Notes: generated by a model from the letters alone, not told the origin. A stretch of 36,110 nt of DNA from Sulfurovum sp. (GCA_020719895.1 DYPM01000001.1:1-36110), one strand, 5' to 3'. Numbered from the stretch's first letter, positions 23,887-33,157 are shown. A program made the numbers and translations.

Positions 23887-25527
23887 TTATCCTCTTCGCA
23901 TCTTCTCTTTTTGCGCACTTAAGCGGTCGTACATCTCCCAAATCTTCAAATTCTCTTCGCAAAGGGTCAAGTCGATAAGGCTTTTTTGACCTTCTAAGAT
24001 GGCGACTGCCTCTTGTAGTCTCTCTTGCGTATAGACCAAAGTAAGTGCCTCTTCGTACTCTTCCCAAATACATTGCTCTTCTCTCATTCGGATTAGTTCA
24101 GCGACAATGTGAGCGATAGGATGTTCGATAACAGAGAGTAGCCAAAGTGCCTCTTGAAGATTTCCAATCAAAAGATAGAGTTGTGCTTTGAGTGTTTGGA
24201 GTGTGAAAGAGTGTTTGAAAATAACGCCAATATAACCGCCAACATCAAGATGCTCTTCAAGCGGTTCAATCGCATCAAGTATCTCTTGCGGTTCATATCG
24301 CTCAAAATCCAACACCATCTGTCGAATCTTTTTGCCTTGATTTTTGTTGCTGTAAAGCAAATCATCGATGGGATAAACCTCTGAAAAATCGGGGATAATG
24401 ATCTGACACGCATAAAAGCCGAGATAGTCATACTCACGCAGGTAGATTGTTTTGCCTAACTTATAGGCAATGGTTTGTAGAAAATCAAGTTGGGACGTTA
24501 TCTCTTTGGAGTCAAACGCCCACGAAATGTAATCAAAACTTTTGGTGCGAGACAAAAGCCCAAATCCTATTTTGCCATTGGAGTCGATGTAGTGTGCTTC
24601 AAGATTGAAACTCTCTTGCACTTGTGCCATATCAAAAGTTGGTTTCTCAAGTCCGCCAAACTCATTGCGTTCGCGTCCTTGAAGGAGTTCGGTCAGTGTA
24701 CGCTCCAACGCCACCTCTAAGAGTGGATGAGAGCCAAACGAAAGCATCATTGTTCCCTCCGATGGATTGATAAGCAAAATCGCAGTCACAGGAAATACGC
24801 CACCAAGTGACGCATCAAACACTTCGACTTCAAACCCTTCATTGCGTAACATCGCGAGGTTTTCGACAAAACTCTCAAATCGACTGTAAAATGCTTTGGG
24901 ATAGATCGGAAGTGCGTAGCCATTTTTGATCACCTCTCTTTTGACATACCGCTCAAATATCTCGCTGAGTGCTTGCACTTGTGCCTCTTTGGGCGTATTT
25001 CCCGAAGCCAATCCGTTGCTTACGTAGAGATTATTGAGGATATTGATAGGAAAGTAGATGGTTTTGTGTTGTGTATCTGTAGAGTTTAGCTCTCTAAATG
25101 GCAGTGAAATGATCTTCTCTCTCTCGTCGCTGTTAAATTCAACAAGATCATCACTCTCCAACATCTTTTGGGGATCATAAATCCTCAAAAGTGTTTTATC
25201 AAGATATCCGCCTTGCCACTCAAACGCAACTTCGTCAGGATAAAACGAACGTTTTGGAAGATAAAAATCGATAAAAAAAGCATTGGTTGCAAGCCTCTCG
25301 ATATACTCTCCCAATGCACTTGCTTTTGAGGCATCTCTCAGTGTGCCTTTGCCATTGGCATAAATGCGTTGAGGTGCTTCTTTAGATTGAACCAAAAGCG
25401 AATAGCAATGCGTGAGAGGATGTTTTTCGTGGGCAAATGTGACAGCAAAACCTCCATCTTTGAGTGTTTTTTCCATCTTTTGGAGTGTGTTTTCTAACGA
25501 GTCACATTTTGAAATAAGTGTGGTCAT
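23887..25527 (-). CDS. YcaO-family ATP-dependent cyclodehydratase-like protein
   Basis: A 546-residue YcaO protein. YcaO enzymes use ATP to activate a peptide amide; the E. coli YcaO relates to RimO-dependent methylthiolation of ribosomal protein S12, and others build azoline rings in peptide natural products or thioamides. The ATP-binding segments are visible: SKASALGEYIERLATN near residue 70, QALSEIFERYVKREVI near 190, and ALERTLTELLQGRE near 280. The C-terminal third (about 400-546) is helical, TPR-like (LYLLIGNLQEALWLLSVIEH), as in E. coli-type YcaO. No precursor peptide, dehydrogenase or transporter gene is near, so a housekeeping role fits better than natural-product synthesis. ATG 25527 overlaps the upstream gene's stop. 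Confidence 0.88.
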   Translation of the reverse strand: MTTLISKCDSLENTLQKMEKTLKDGGFAVTFAHEKHPLTHCYSLLVQSKEAPQRIYANGKGTLRDASKASALGEYIERLATNAFFIDFYLPKRSFYPDEVAFEWQGGYLDKTLLRIYDPQKMLESDDLVEFNSDEREKIISLPFRELNSTDTQHKTIYFPINILNNLYVSNGLASGNTPKEAQVQALSEIFERYVKREVIKNGYALPIYPKAFYSRFESFVENLAMLRNEGFEVEVFDASLGGVFPVTAILLINPSEGTMMLSFGSHPLLEVALERTLTELLQGRERNEFGGLEKPTFDMAQVQESFNLEAHYIDSNGKIGFGLLSRTKSFDYISWAFDSKEITSQLDFLQTIAYKLGKTIYLREYDYLGFYACQIIIPDFSEVYPIDDLLYSNKNQGKKIRQMVLDFERYEPQEILDAIEPLEEHLDVGGYIGVIFKHSFTLQTLKAQLYLLIGNLQEALWLLSVIEHPIAHIVAELIRMREEQCIWEEYEEALTLVYTQERLQEAVAILEGQKSLIDLTLCEENLKIWEMYDRLSAQKEKMRRG

Positions 25528-26060
25528 AGGCTCTCTTGTGGCTTTATATCTGTTGTGGCGTTACTCGTAGCAGGTTTGTAGTTGAGAATCTTTTTGACCG
25601 TTTCGATAGAACAGAAAAAAAGTGCATCAAAAAGCGGATGAAGTTTGGTGGTGTGTGCGTCAATAATCTCAAAAGGCTCAAAAGCAAACCCTTCTCCCTC
25701 TTGCGAATTTGCAGGTGTGACGCGAAACACGACAGGCTTGAGCGTACGTACGAGATTGAGTATGTTTTTGTACTGCTTGTCCTCTTTGGGTGGCAAAAAG
25801 TTGTTTTGCTCACTCTCTTTGAGCCTTGCTTTAAGAAGCAACAAAAGTTTGTCATTAAAAATGACTTTATTCCATTTGACACCGCCAAGTTCTATATAGA
25901 ACTCTCTGTTTGAAGCAATGAGAGGATGAGGTTTTGTAGCCCGTATCGCCTCAAGAAGGTGTAAAAAAAAGTTTTTACCGCCAAATGTTTGCGCGGCGGA
26001 GGAGAGTATTTGATGAAAATGGTATTTTTGAGTATCGTCAAGAGTATTAAAATCGCACAT
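25524..26060 (-). CDS. Conserved-looking protein coupled to ycaO, function unknown
   Basis: A 178-residue soluble protein with no signal peptide or membrane segment and no motif I recognise. The N-terminal half is helical (DDTQKYHFHQILSSAAQTF) and the middle contains FYIELGGVKWNKVIFNDKLL, then an acidic-basic linker. The stop overlaps the YcaO start as ATGA, so the two are translationally coupled and may act together. Candidate role: partner or substrate-presenting protein for YcaO; this is inference from position only. Confidence 0.7.
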   Translation of the reverse strand: MCDFNTLDDTQKYHFHQILSSAAQTFGGKNFFLHLLEAIRATKPHPLIASNREFYIELGGVKWNKVIFNDKLLLLLKARLKESEQNNFLPPKEDKQYKNILNLVRTLKPVVFRVTPANSQEGEGFAFEPFEIIDAHTTKLHPLFDALFFCSIETVKKILNYKPATSNATTDIKPQESL

Positions 26061-26180
26061 GAATAATTCTTTGTGTGGAGGTTGTGAGATTATAGCTTAT
26101 TGGACTTCATCGTGACAAAAAAAGACAAATAGAGTTTTTGTCAAGAAGTCTAAGCACAAAGTGCATGAGCTGTAGGCACA

Positions 26181-26250
26181 AGATTGCCACGGTTTGTTCC
26201 AAGCCTCGCAATGACGGTACTTTGTCATTGCAAACGTCGTAAAGCAATCT
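26181..26250. repeat. Palindromic repeat related to the dispersed element (core only)
   Basis: AGATTGC...GCAATGAC (26181-26211) and GTCATTG...GCAATCT (26224-26250) mirror each other. The half-site GTCATTGC...GCAATCT is the same as in copies A and B, but the outer arms ending in GGG/CCC are missing. It lies between a minus-strand gene start and a minus-strand gene end. Confidence 0.6.
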
Positions 26251-26266
26251 ATTTAATCAAGATGGT

Positions 26267-28909
26267 TCAATAAACAATCTTATGACTAAAATAACGCTCA
26301 AGTATTGCGTTGATCCGTTCTATCTCAATAGGTTTAGAGAGATAGTCATCCATTCCTGCACCCAAATATTTGGAACGATCAGTTGTCAAAGCGTTGGCTG
26401 TAAGTGCAACAATAGGAATATGTCGCAAATTGTTACTTTTTTCATATCCCAAAATTTGTGCTGTTGCTTCCATTCCACCCATTACAGGCATTTCAATATC
26501 CATAAAGATAATATCAAAGAGATTGGGTTGATTGAGTCTTGCCTCTAATGCCTCTTTGCCGTTATTTGCAATTGTCACTTCAATGCCCATACGATTGAGA
26601 ACATTGGTGATGAGTTTTTGATTGATACTATTATCTTCAGCGACAAGAACATGCACATTTTCATAACGGTGTATCTCTTTGCGTTCAATCTCTTGGACTT
26701 GATTACTAAGTACGCGAAGGGTTTTGGTGAAATTGACTGGTTTATAGAGAATTTTTGAGATATGGTTGCTATAAGCTTTGAGTGCATTTTTTTGATTGGT
26801 GGTGGTGATAAGTACAATTTTGGTGTCAATATCGATAAATGGATCAAGTTCTCGATCTCTTTGGCGATATTTATGTTCAATAAAAAGAATATCGGGGAGT
26901 TTTTGTTTTTCATGTTTGATAGCAAGAATAGATCTCTCCGTATAGTGTTTGATCGTCACACCAATATAGTTGAGATAGAGTTCAAGATTTTTGTCAAGAA
27001 TCGCTTTGGTCTCATCTGGAGAACCAAGAATACCTACAGTGAGATGATTGAAATTTCTCACTTGACGAATCGATGCTTTGGATGCTTTTTGGAGCATTAG
27101 AGTAAAGAAAAATGTACTTCCTTCATCTGGTACGCTCTCAATACTTAGTTTACCGCCCATCATATCAACCAATCGTCCTGATATAGAGAGTCCAAGTCCT
27201 GTTCCTCCATATTTTCTACTTGTACTCACATCAGCTTGAGAAAAAGCTTCAAAAATTCTACTCTGTTGATCTTTGGTAATTCCAATTCCTGTATCAGATA
27301 CAGAAAAACGCACCTCAACCTGCTCTGAACTCTCACGAATTTTTTCTACTTTGATACTCACTTCACCGTTTTTAGGAGTGAACTTGATCGCATTGCTTAT
27401 TAGATTGACTAATATTTGAGAGATTTTGGTTGGATCACCCACTAAAAGTGTTGGAAGATAAGGATCTATAAAAACTTTAAAATCTATATTAGATTCATTG
27501 GATTTTGCTGCATACGACTCTACTGCAATCTCAAATTTATCAATAGGATCAAACTCAATCATCTCCAATTCTATTTTTTGGGCTTTGATTTTGGAGAGAT
27601 CAAGAATATCATTCACAATAGAGAGAAGATGTTCTGAGCTTTTTTCTATCACAGATATAAACTCTTGCTGTTCTTTTGGATCATGACTCTCTTTGAGTAG
27701 CTGGGTAAATCCTAGTATTCCATTGAGTGGTGTGCGTATCTCGTGGGACATACTGGCAATAAAAAGATCTTTGGTGGTATTTCCATCTTTGATTGCTTTA
27801 AGTACATACATAAAAATAAGATTTGACTTACCGCGTTCTATCAAATTTTTGAGTTCTTCTTGTTGGTGTCTATCAAAAATAAGATCTATATCTTTGCTTA
27901 TTTTTTCATCTATTCTTTGATTTTCTTGAAAACTAAAAAAACGATACACCTCTTTAATCCACACTATCAACAACAACAACGCCACAATACCATATCCGCC
28001 TGCCCAAATAAGCTTTTCATAGAGAGGCATAAGATCTATAAATTCTATTTCGTGATATAAAATTGAGAGAGACTGGTCGATATAGTCAGCACGTTTGTAG
28101 ATCTGATTTGTCCATCCTCGATGGGTGACAGAGTAGTTTCCTACAGAAGATTCAGAACGTATCATCTCTCTTTCATCAAGAAGATTTTTTTGAAATGCCT
28201 CTTTGTCAATATTTTCGGAAATCTTCTCTATCACCTCTTCGTTTTTAAGAAGCGAGAGTTTTGGAAGTGTAGATTGTTGTATCACTCTTGCCCATAACGC
28301 AACATCTTTTTTATCCATTGGCTTACTACTAAGAAGTACATAACTAATCATCGAATCTTCAAGAATCGTTTGTTCTTTTAGCATTGTAAATTCATTGTAA
28401 GTAAGCAGATATTCAGTAATCCATTTGATATTAGGTTTAGAAGAGAGTGAGTCGAGTATCTCAAAAAAGTGTTCAGTTACTCTTTGGTGATAGATTTCAT
28501 AAAATATCTCTCGATAACTTGAATCTATCATTATCACTTTTTCTCTTGCTTCGTGTAATGCCCTTTCGACATCTCTCAATCTGTTGCCATAACGTCGAAA
28601 CTGCTCTTGATTGTCTACTATTTTTTGTGTTTGGGTAAGCAAAGTATCTGTTGCTGTCCATGTTTCTTTGAGTGCTAAGAGAGTGTATTCGTCTTGTTTT
28701 GACATATAAATAGCACTCTGAATACGCTCTTCCCACAACTTGTCAATAATAATTTGAATATTTTTGATGAGTGAAGAGACAGTCGTTGTTCTGTCAAAAT
28801 CATTATAATTTTGATATGAGAAGTAACTAAGATAACTGCTTATAGTAATACCGATAGAGAGTAGCACCAAAAGAAGAATTTTTGTTATTTTACTATGCAC
28901 ACTTATCAT
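26267..28909 (-). CDS. Hybrid sensor histidine kinase with NIT-like sensor and two receiver domains
   Basis: An 880-residue membrane kinase. TM1 is at about 9-30 and TM2 at about 301-320. The helical periplasmic domain between them (LWEERIQSAIYMS and LRDVERALHEAREKV) resembles the NIT nitrate/nitrite sensing fold. A linker leads to HisKA with SMSHEIRTPLNG (His389), then HATPase with NLISNAIKF, DTGIGI and GTGLGLSI. A first receiver (about 622-735) is degenerate: PDILFIEHK puts Glu678 in the phospho-acceptor position, while the late Lys in LYKP (723) remains. A second receiver (about 752-870) is canonical with MDIEMP, Asp804. There is no HPt domain. It likely senses a small ligand, but the ligand cannot be read. 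No partner regulator is adjacent; the ArsRS-like pair upstream is complete in itself. Confidence 0.9.
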   Translation of the reverse strand: MISVHSKITKILLLVLLSIGITISSYLSYFSYQNYNDFDRTTTVSSLIKNIQIIIDKLWEERIQSAIYMSKQDEYTLLALKETWTATDTLLTQTQKIVDNQEQFRRYGNRLRDVERALHEAREKVIMIDSSYREIFYEIYHQRVTEHFFEILDSLSSKPNIKWITEYLLTYNEFTMLKEQTILEDSMISYVLLSSKPMDKKDVALWARVIQQSTLPKLSLLKNEEVIEKISENIDKEAFQKNLLDEREMIRSESSVGNYSVTHRGWTNQIYKRADYIDQSLSILYHEIEFIDLMPLYEKLIWAGGYGIVALLLLIVWIKEVYRFFSFQENQRIDEKISKDIDLIFDRHQQEELKNLIERGKSNLIFMYVLKAIKDGNTTKDLFIASMSHEIRTPLNGILGFTQLLKESHDPKEQQEFISVIEKSSEHLLSIVNDILDLSKIKAQKIELEMIEFDPIDKFEIAVESYAAKSNESNIDFKVFIDPYLPTLLVGDPTKISQILVNLISNAIKFTPKNGEVSIKVEKIRESSEQVEVRFSVSDTGIGITKDQQSRIFEAFSQADVSTSRKYGGTGLGLSISGRLVDMMGGKLSIESVPDEGSTFFFTLMLQKASKASIRQVRNFNHLTVGILGSPDETKAILDKNLELYLNYIGVTIKHYTERSILAIKHEKQKLPDILFIEHKYRQRDRELDPFIDIDTKIVLITTTNQKNALKAYSNHISKILYKPVNFTKTLRVLSNQVQEIERKEIHRYENVHVLVAEDNSINQKLITNVLNRMGIEVTIANNGKEALEARLNQPNLFDIIFMDIEMPVMGGMEATAQILGYEKSNNLRHIPIVALTANALTTDRSKYLGAGMDDYLSKPIEIERINAILERYFSHKIVY

Positions 28910-28940
28910 TGAATGTGATTCCTTTTTTTGAAAATTTTTT

Positions 28941-28980
28941 AAGTTTTAAGCAATGACTCTCGCAACTGATCATCTTTGAA
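28941..28980. repeat. Small dispersed hairpin repeat, copy 3
   Basis: AAGTTTTAAGCAATGACTCT followed by CGCAACTGATCATCTTTGAA corresponds to copies 1 and 2: the same AATGACTCT core, then a GGCT/AACT-GATCA segment. The stem is weak here. It lies between the ArsS-like kinase end and the large hybrid kinase start, both on the minus strand. Confidence 0.5.
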
Positions 28981-29046
28981 AAACATCTGTCTAATCAATG
29001 GTTTTATTATATTCTCAATTAAATAAAAAAATTTGAAACCGTTGGA

Positions 29047-30279
29047 TTATCTATCATGGAGTGAAATCGTAAAAATATTTTGTCCTTTTTCGTAGCGATA
29101 TCCTAAAGTGTAGTGAAGTTTTTTGAGAATTGTATCGACAATATAAAGCCCCAATCCAAATCCTTGACTTCTTTTCTCCTCTTGCGAAAAAGGTTCAAGA
29201 TAAAAAGAGAGAGGATGCTCAAGTCTCTCTCCTGCCGAACAGATCTCCAATACACCTCCTCTGCTTTTTAGCAATACATGGTGATCTCGACTATATTTGA
29301 TCCCATTGTCCATCAAATTTTTGAGTACCAATGTAAAAAGTTTGACATCAGTAAAAAGCATTTGGTCTTGTACTTCAATCGTAACCTGATCTCGTCTTCC
29401 CAAAAGCAATTCGCGTGTTCTACGAATCAACGCATCAAGCGATATCTCCTGAGAGTTTGGTTCAAAACTTCCTGTTGTGACACGCTCAATTTGTGCTAAC
29501 TCTGTAATCAACTCATTCATACGTTCAAACGCATTAATCAATACTTTTTTATGATCTCTCTCCTTTACCATCTCGGCAATAATACGTCCTTTGGTAATAG
29601 GAGTTTTGAGTTCATGCATAATATTACGCATAAAAAGATTTTTAGAGTTGGTCAATTCATTGATATGGCAAATTGCTCTGTCAAAGTTTTGGGCGATTTT
29701 TCCAATCTCATCATCATAACGATAACTAATATGTTGGTTTACATTCCCTTTGGCAAAACTATCAATTTGTGTATGAAGTGTTTTGAGCGGATAAAGTTTG
29801 CGAAGTATCGCGATATAAAGCAACAAAAGCACCAAAATCAAAAATATCCCTGTAGAAATAGCAATTTCAAAAAAATAACTCTTCTTTCGGTTGTCTTTAA
29901 GCATCAAATTGTACGTTAGCTCTTGTACATAAATATAACGTACGCCAAGCAAAGCGTACACTTTCACTTGTCCTAATGCAGTGCCACCTGAAAATATCGT
30001 TTCACCTTGTTTTTTAATCACCTCCTTCAAACGCTTTACCTCTGATTTTTCGACTGGTATAACCTTGAGTTCTTTATAAAGCGTCTTAAGCTCACTCTCA
30101 TTAGGCAAAGAAACCAATCTTGAAAGAAACATAATAGAGAGAAGTTGATAGTGTTTAAACTCATCAATCTTTTGGCGATCACGATCCCATGACAAAAAAA
30201 GCAAAAAAGTAGTAATCAAAATAGAAATCGCGATCGAAAAAAGAATATGAATAAAAGTAGTAACAGAAAGATTTTTCAT
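29047..30279 (-). CDS. Sensor histidine kinase, ArsS-like
   Basis: A 410-residue membrane kinase. TM1 is at about 11-30, a short periplasmic domain follows (about 31-133), TM2 is at about 138-158, then HAMP, HisKA with NIMHELKTPITKGR (His222) and HATPase with LKNLMDNGIKYS and GFGLGLYIV. The HELKTPI(T/A)KGRI form matches the ArsS acid-response kinase family of Helicobacter and Campylobacter. The ATG at 30277-30279 overlaps the regulator stop as ATGA; a TTG at 30288 is less likely. It pairs with the regulator at 30276-30959. The stimulus is not shown by the sequence. Confidence 0.9.
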   Translation of the reverse strand: MKNLSVTTFIHILFSIAISILITTFLLFLSWDRDRQKIDEFKHYQLLSIMFLSRLVSLPNESELKTLYKELKVIPVEKSEVKRLKEVIKKQGETIFSGGTALGQVKVYALLGVRYIYVQELTYNLMLKDNRKKSYFFEIAISTGIFLILVLLLLYIAILRKLYPLKTLHTQIDSFAKGNVNQHISYRYDDEIGKIAQNFDRAICHINELTNSKNLFMRNIMHELKTPITKGRIIAEMVKERDHKKVLINAFERMNELITELAQIERVTTGSFEPNSQEISLDALIRRTRELLLGRRDQVTIEVQDQMLFTDVKLFTLVLKNLMDNGIKYSRDHHVLLKSRGGVLEICSAGERLEHPLSFYLEPFSQEEKRSQGFGLGLYIVDTILKKLHYTLGYRYEKGQNIFTISLHDR

Positions 30280-30959
30280 ATACGACAACTAAGCATATAT
30301 CCAACTCCTCGTACTGGTTTGATATAGCTATTGTAAGCATCAATTTTGGCAAGTTTTTGACGGATACGAGAGATCATCACATCTACATTTTTGATAGAAC
30401 TATCATCATCAATATGTTCACTCTCATAAAGAAGTTGCTCTCTTGAGACTGCACTGTTTTTATATTTCATCAAAAGCCATAAAATATCATACTCTGCGCC
30501 CGTAAGCTCCAACACAACTCCATTAAAATAAATAGCACGTGCTTTTTCATCTAGAACAAAAAGAGTTTGTTTGAGAGCTTCGTTTGGTTCTGTTTTTGTT
30601 TGTACTCTACGTAAAATAGTTTTGATACGAGAGACCAACTCTCTTGGATCATAAGGCTTTGGCATATAATCATCCGCACCTCTCTCCATACCAATTATTT
30701 TGTCTGTAATATCATCTCTAGCCGAAGAGATGATAATCGGAATGGAACTTAATTGTCGGATCTTTAGTATCACTTCGAGTCCATCAATTCCAGGAAGAGT
30801 AAGATCAAGAATCACCAAATCAAACTTCTCTTGTGTCAAAAAAGAGAGTCCCAAAAAAGGATCTTCTGCACTCACAACTTTCATACCAAATTGTGTAAGA
30901 TAACTGCTCAATACTTCCGAAAGCTCCAAATCATCTTCAATCAAAAGCAATTTTGTCAT
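30276..30959 (-). CDS. OmpR/PhoB-family response regulator, ArsR-like (two-component)
   Basis: A 227-residue DNA-binding regulator. The receiver has acidic residues EDD at 8-10, phospho-acceptor Asp52 in LVILDLTLPGIDG, and the Lys in MPKPYDP. The winged-helix domain (about 130-227) has ELTGAEYDILWLLMKY and VDVMISRIRQKL. Sequence flavour, FGMKVVSAEDPFLGLSFL and LPGIDGLEV, is close to the ArsR regulator of Helicobacter pylori. The gene overlaps the AI-2E permease upstream by 23 bases and the kinase downstream by four, so all lie on one transcript with ruvB. Confidence 0.93.
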   Translation of the reverse strand: MTKLLLIEDDLELSEVLSSYLTQFGMKVVSAEDPFLGLSFLTQEKFDLVILDLTLPGIDGLEVILKIRQLSSIPIIISSARDDITDKIIGMERGADDYMPKPYDPRELVSRIKTILRRVQTKTEPNEALKQTLFVLDEKARAIYFNGVVLELTGAEYDILWLLMKYKNSAVSREQLLYESEHIDDDSSIKNVDVMISRIRQKLAKIDAYNSYIKPVRGVGYMLSCRI

Positions 30960-32001
30960 TGATACTCCTTTTGCGTTGTTCTATAACATTATAATCAATA
31001 TAGAGTTTTGTGATCGCAATAAAAAATGAAGTCATAGCAGGTCCCAAAACCATTCCCCAAAATCCATAAGTACTCATTCCTGCAAAAATCGAAAAAAAGA
31101 TTACAATTTCATTGATATCAATTGTACTTTTAAGTAAATCCACCTTAATCACTCTAATAATCATCGGCTTAACAAAAGTATCAGCAATGATAGAAATCAC
31201 CACAATCGAATAGAGTGCAATCAAAATTGCCACATCAGAATTACTCCCCGACCATGCATAAAGTGCAACAGGAATCCACACTACAGCACCGCCTACAATA
31301 GGAATCAACGAAGCAAATCCAAACAACACTCCCAATAAAAATCCGTTGTATCCAAAATTTTCCACCATAAATCCAAACAAAAATCCCTCAAAAATCGCTG
31401 TAATAATAATAGAATAAAGCACCACTTCCATCGTCGAAGATATCTCATGAATCATCTTTGTACTTCGGATTTTGCTCACAGGAAACAACACTCTTACCAA
31501 CTCAAAAAACCGCTCTCCATAAAGATTAAAAATAAAATAAAATATCAACACCAACACCATATCTTTGATAAACACAAGTCCAATTCCCCCTACAGTAGTT
31601 ACATACGATGTAAAAGTTTGAATATATCCAGCAATTTTTTTATCACTAAGCGTTGAGCCACTCCACTCTTTAAGAAATGAAACTTCTTCAAAGAGTGTTC
31701 GCACAAAACGCAAATTGTTATCAAGTAGCTCTACATTAATCTGTGAAATATATCCTACACCAATAGTAGCAAGATAAATAATTGGCACAAAAATCAAAAT
31801 CACCAAAAAAAGAGTAGAAATAATTGCACTGATTTTACGCGAACCCGTAAAACGAATCAACTTTTTGGTGAGATTGTAAGTCGCCATCGTAAGCAACATC
31901 GCCACTATCAAAGGTAATAAAAAAGGATGATAGATACTATACGCTCCCGCTAAAGAGAATCCAAAAAGAATCATCATCGTCAAACTACGGTTAGATATCA
32001 T
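30937..32001 (-). CDS. AI-2E family membrane transporter
   Basis: A 354-residue protein with about eight membrane segments of the AI-2E (PF01594, YdiK/PerM/TqsA) family. Visible signs are an N-terminal pair of helices, a large loop after about residue 95, and the conserved LLGVLFGFASLIPIVGGAVVWIPV segment at about 230-260 followed by a final pair of helices. Members export small molecules such as AI-2 or act as Na+/H+ antiporters, so the substrate here is open. The ATG overlaps the ruvB stop (ATGA) and its end overlaps the response regulator start by 23 bases. Confidence 0.88.
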   Translation of the reverse strand: MISNRSLTMMILFGFSLAGAYSIYHPFLLPLIVAMLLTMATYNLTKKLIRFTGSRKISAIISTLFLVILIFVPIIYLATIGVGYISQINVELLDNNLRFVRTLFEEVSFLKEWSGSTLSDKKIAGYIQTFTSYVTTVGGIGLVFIKDMVLVLIFYFIFNLYGERFFELVRVLFPVSKIRSTKMIHEISSTMEVVLYSIIITAIFEGFLFGFMVENFGYNGFLLGVLFGFASLIPIVGGAVVWIPVALYAWSGSNSDVAILIALYSIVVISIIADTFVKPMIIRVIKVDLLKSTIDINEIVIFFSIFAGMSTYGFWGMVLGPAMTSFFIAITKLYIDYNVIEQRKRSINDKIAFD

Positions 32002-33014
32002 TCAAAAAGTCCTTTCTCTTGTGTTTCAATAACACCTAATCCAAAATGAATATAACTCTTTTGAGTAGCAATTCTTCCTCTTGCGGTGCGTTCAATATAA
32101 CCGTTGGCAATCAAAAAAGGCTCCAAAACATCTTCAATCGTTCCTTCATCTTCACTCAAAGCAGCAGCAATCGTACCAAGTCCCATTGGTCTGTTTTTTG
32201 CAGAAACCAAAAGCTCTAAGAGTCGAATATCTTGTTCATCAAATCCCAATATATTTACACCCAACTCATCTAATGCAAATTTTGCTCTCTCTAATGTAAT
32301 ATGAGACTCATTTTGTACTTCAGCAAAATCTCTCACACGACGCAAAAGACGCAATGCAATACGTGGTGTTCCCCTACTTCGTTTTGCAATTTCAAAACCC
32401 GCTTCAGAAAGTGCCTTTTTTTGCAATTTCAAAGAGGCCTGAATGACGATTTTGGCAAGCTCTTCGGGAGAATAAAACTGCATACGAAAGTGCATTCCAA
32501 ATCTTTCACGCAATGGATTGGAGAGCATTCCCGCACGCGTAGTTGCTCCAATAAGTGTAAATCGTGGCAAATCGATTTTGACTGTTTGAGCAGCTGGACC
32601 ACTTCCTATGATAATATCAAGCCTAAAATCCTCCATTGCAGGATAGAGAATCTCTTCAATCGCAGGACTCATACGATGAATCTCATCGATAAAAAGAATA
32701 TCTCCCTCTTCGATATTGGTCAATAACGCTGCCAAATCGCCTGCTTTTTCAATCATCGGCGCAGCAGTCGTTTTAATATTGGCTTCCATCTCTACAGCAA
32801 TAATATTTGCAAGTGTCGTTTTACCCAATCCAGGAGGACCAAAAAAAAGTACATGATCAAGTGCTTCTCTGCGTTTTTTACTCGCCTCGATAAATACTTT
32901 AAGATTTTTTTTTATCTTCTCTTGTCCAATATACTCTTCCCATCGATTAGGTCTAAGTGTCATTTCGTAGTTTTGCTCCCCATCAAAACGCTCTATCTCT
33001 ACTAATCGTTCCAT
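31998..33014 (-). CDS. ruvB: Holliday junction branch-migration helicase RuvB
   Basis: RuvB is the hexameric motor that drives branch migration together with RuvA. The 338-residue protein has LRPNRWEEYIGQ at the N terminus, Walker A GPPGLGKT at 59-66, Walker B FIDEIHRM, sensor-1 segment LIGATTRAGMLSNPLRERFG and the C-terminal winged helix ending in IERTARGRIATQKSY. Length and motifs are normal. It opens the minus-strand run ruvB, AI-2E permease, regulator, kinase. The dispersed repeat begins about 31 bases upstream of its start codon, so the repeat may carry or disturb its promoter region. Confidence 0.97.
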   Translation of the reverse strand: MERLVEIERFDGEQNYEMTLRPNRWEEYIGQEKIKKNLKVFIEASKKRREALDHVLFFGPPGLGKTTLANIIAVEMEANIKTTAAPMIEKAGDLAALLTNIEEGDILFIDEIHRMSPAIEEILYPAMEDFRLDIIIGSGPAAQTVKIDLPRFTLIGATTRAGMLSNPLRERFGMHFRMQFYSPEELAKIVIQASLKLQKKALSEAGFEIAKRSRGTPRIALRLLRRVRDFAEVQNESHITLERAKFALDELGVNILGFDEQDIRLLELLVSAKNRPMGLGTIAAALSEDEGTIEDVLEPFLIANGYIERTARGRIATQKSYIHFGLGVIETQEKGLFE

Positions 33015-33045
33015 TAAAATCCTTTTTTATTTTGAAATAAAATCA

Positions 33046-33157
33046 GGGAACCTCTAAAAACCCCCTTTTTGTCATTGCGAGCTTGACCCGCAATCTCCCA
33101 TTTTAGGACACAACAGATGCCAAATCAAGTTTGGCATGACGGTTTTTAGAGATGCCC
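33046..33157. repeat. Dispersed palindromic repeat, copy B (complete, 112 bp)
   Basis: It begins GGGAACCTCTAAAAACC and ends GGTTTTTAGAGATGCCC; the complement of the end matches the start at 15 of 17 positions. Half-sites inside are GTCATTGCGAGCTTGACCCG...CAATCT and GATGCCAAATCAAGTTTGG...CATGACG, each with its own small hairpin. The right end cuts a minus-strand coding sequence. Confidence 0.9.
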
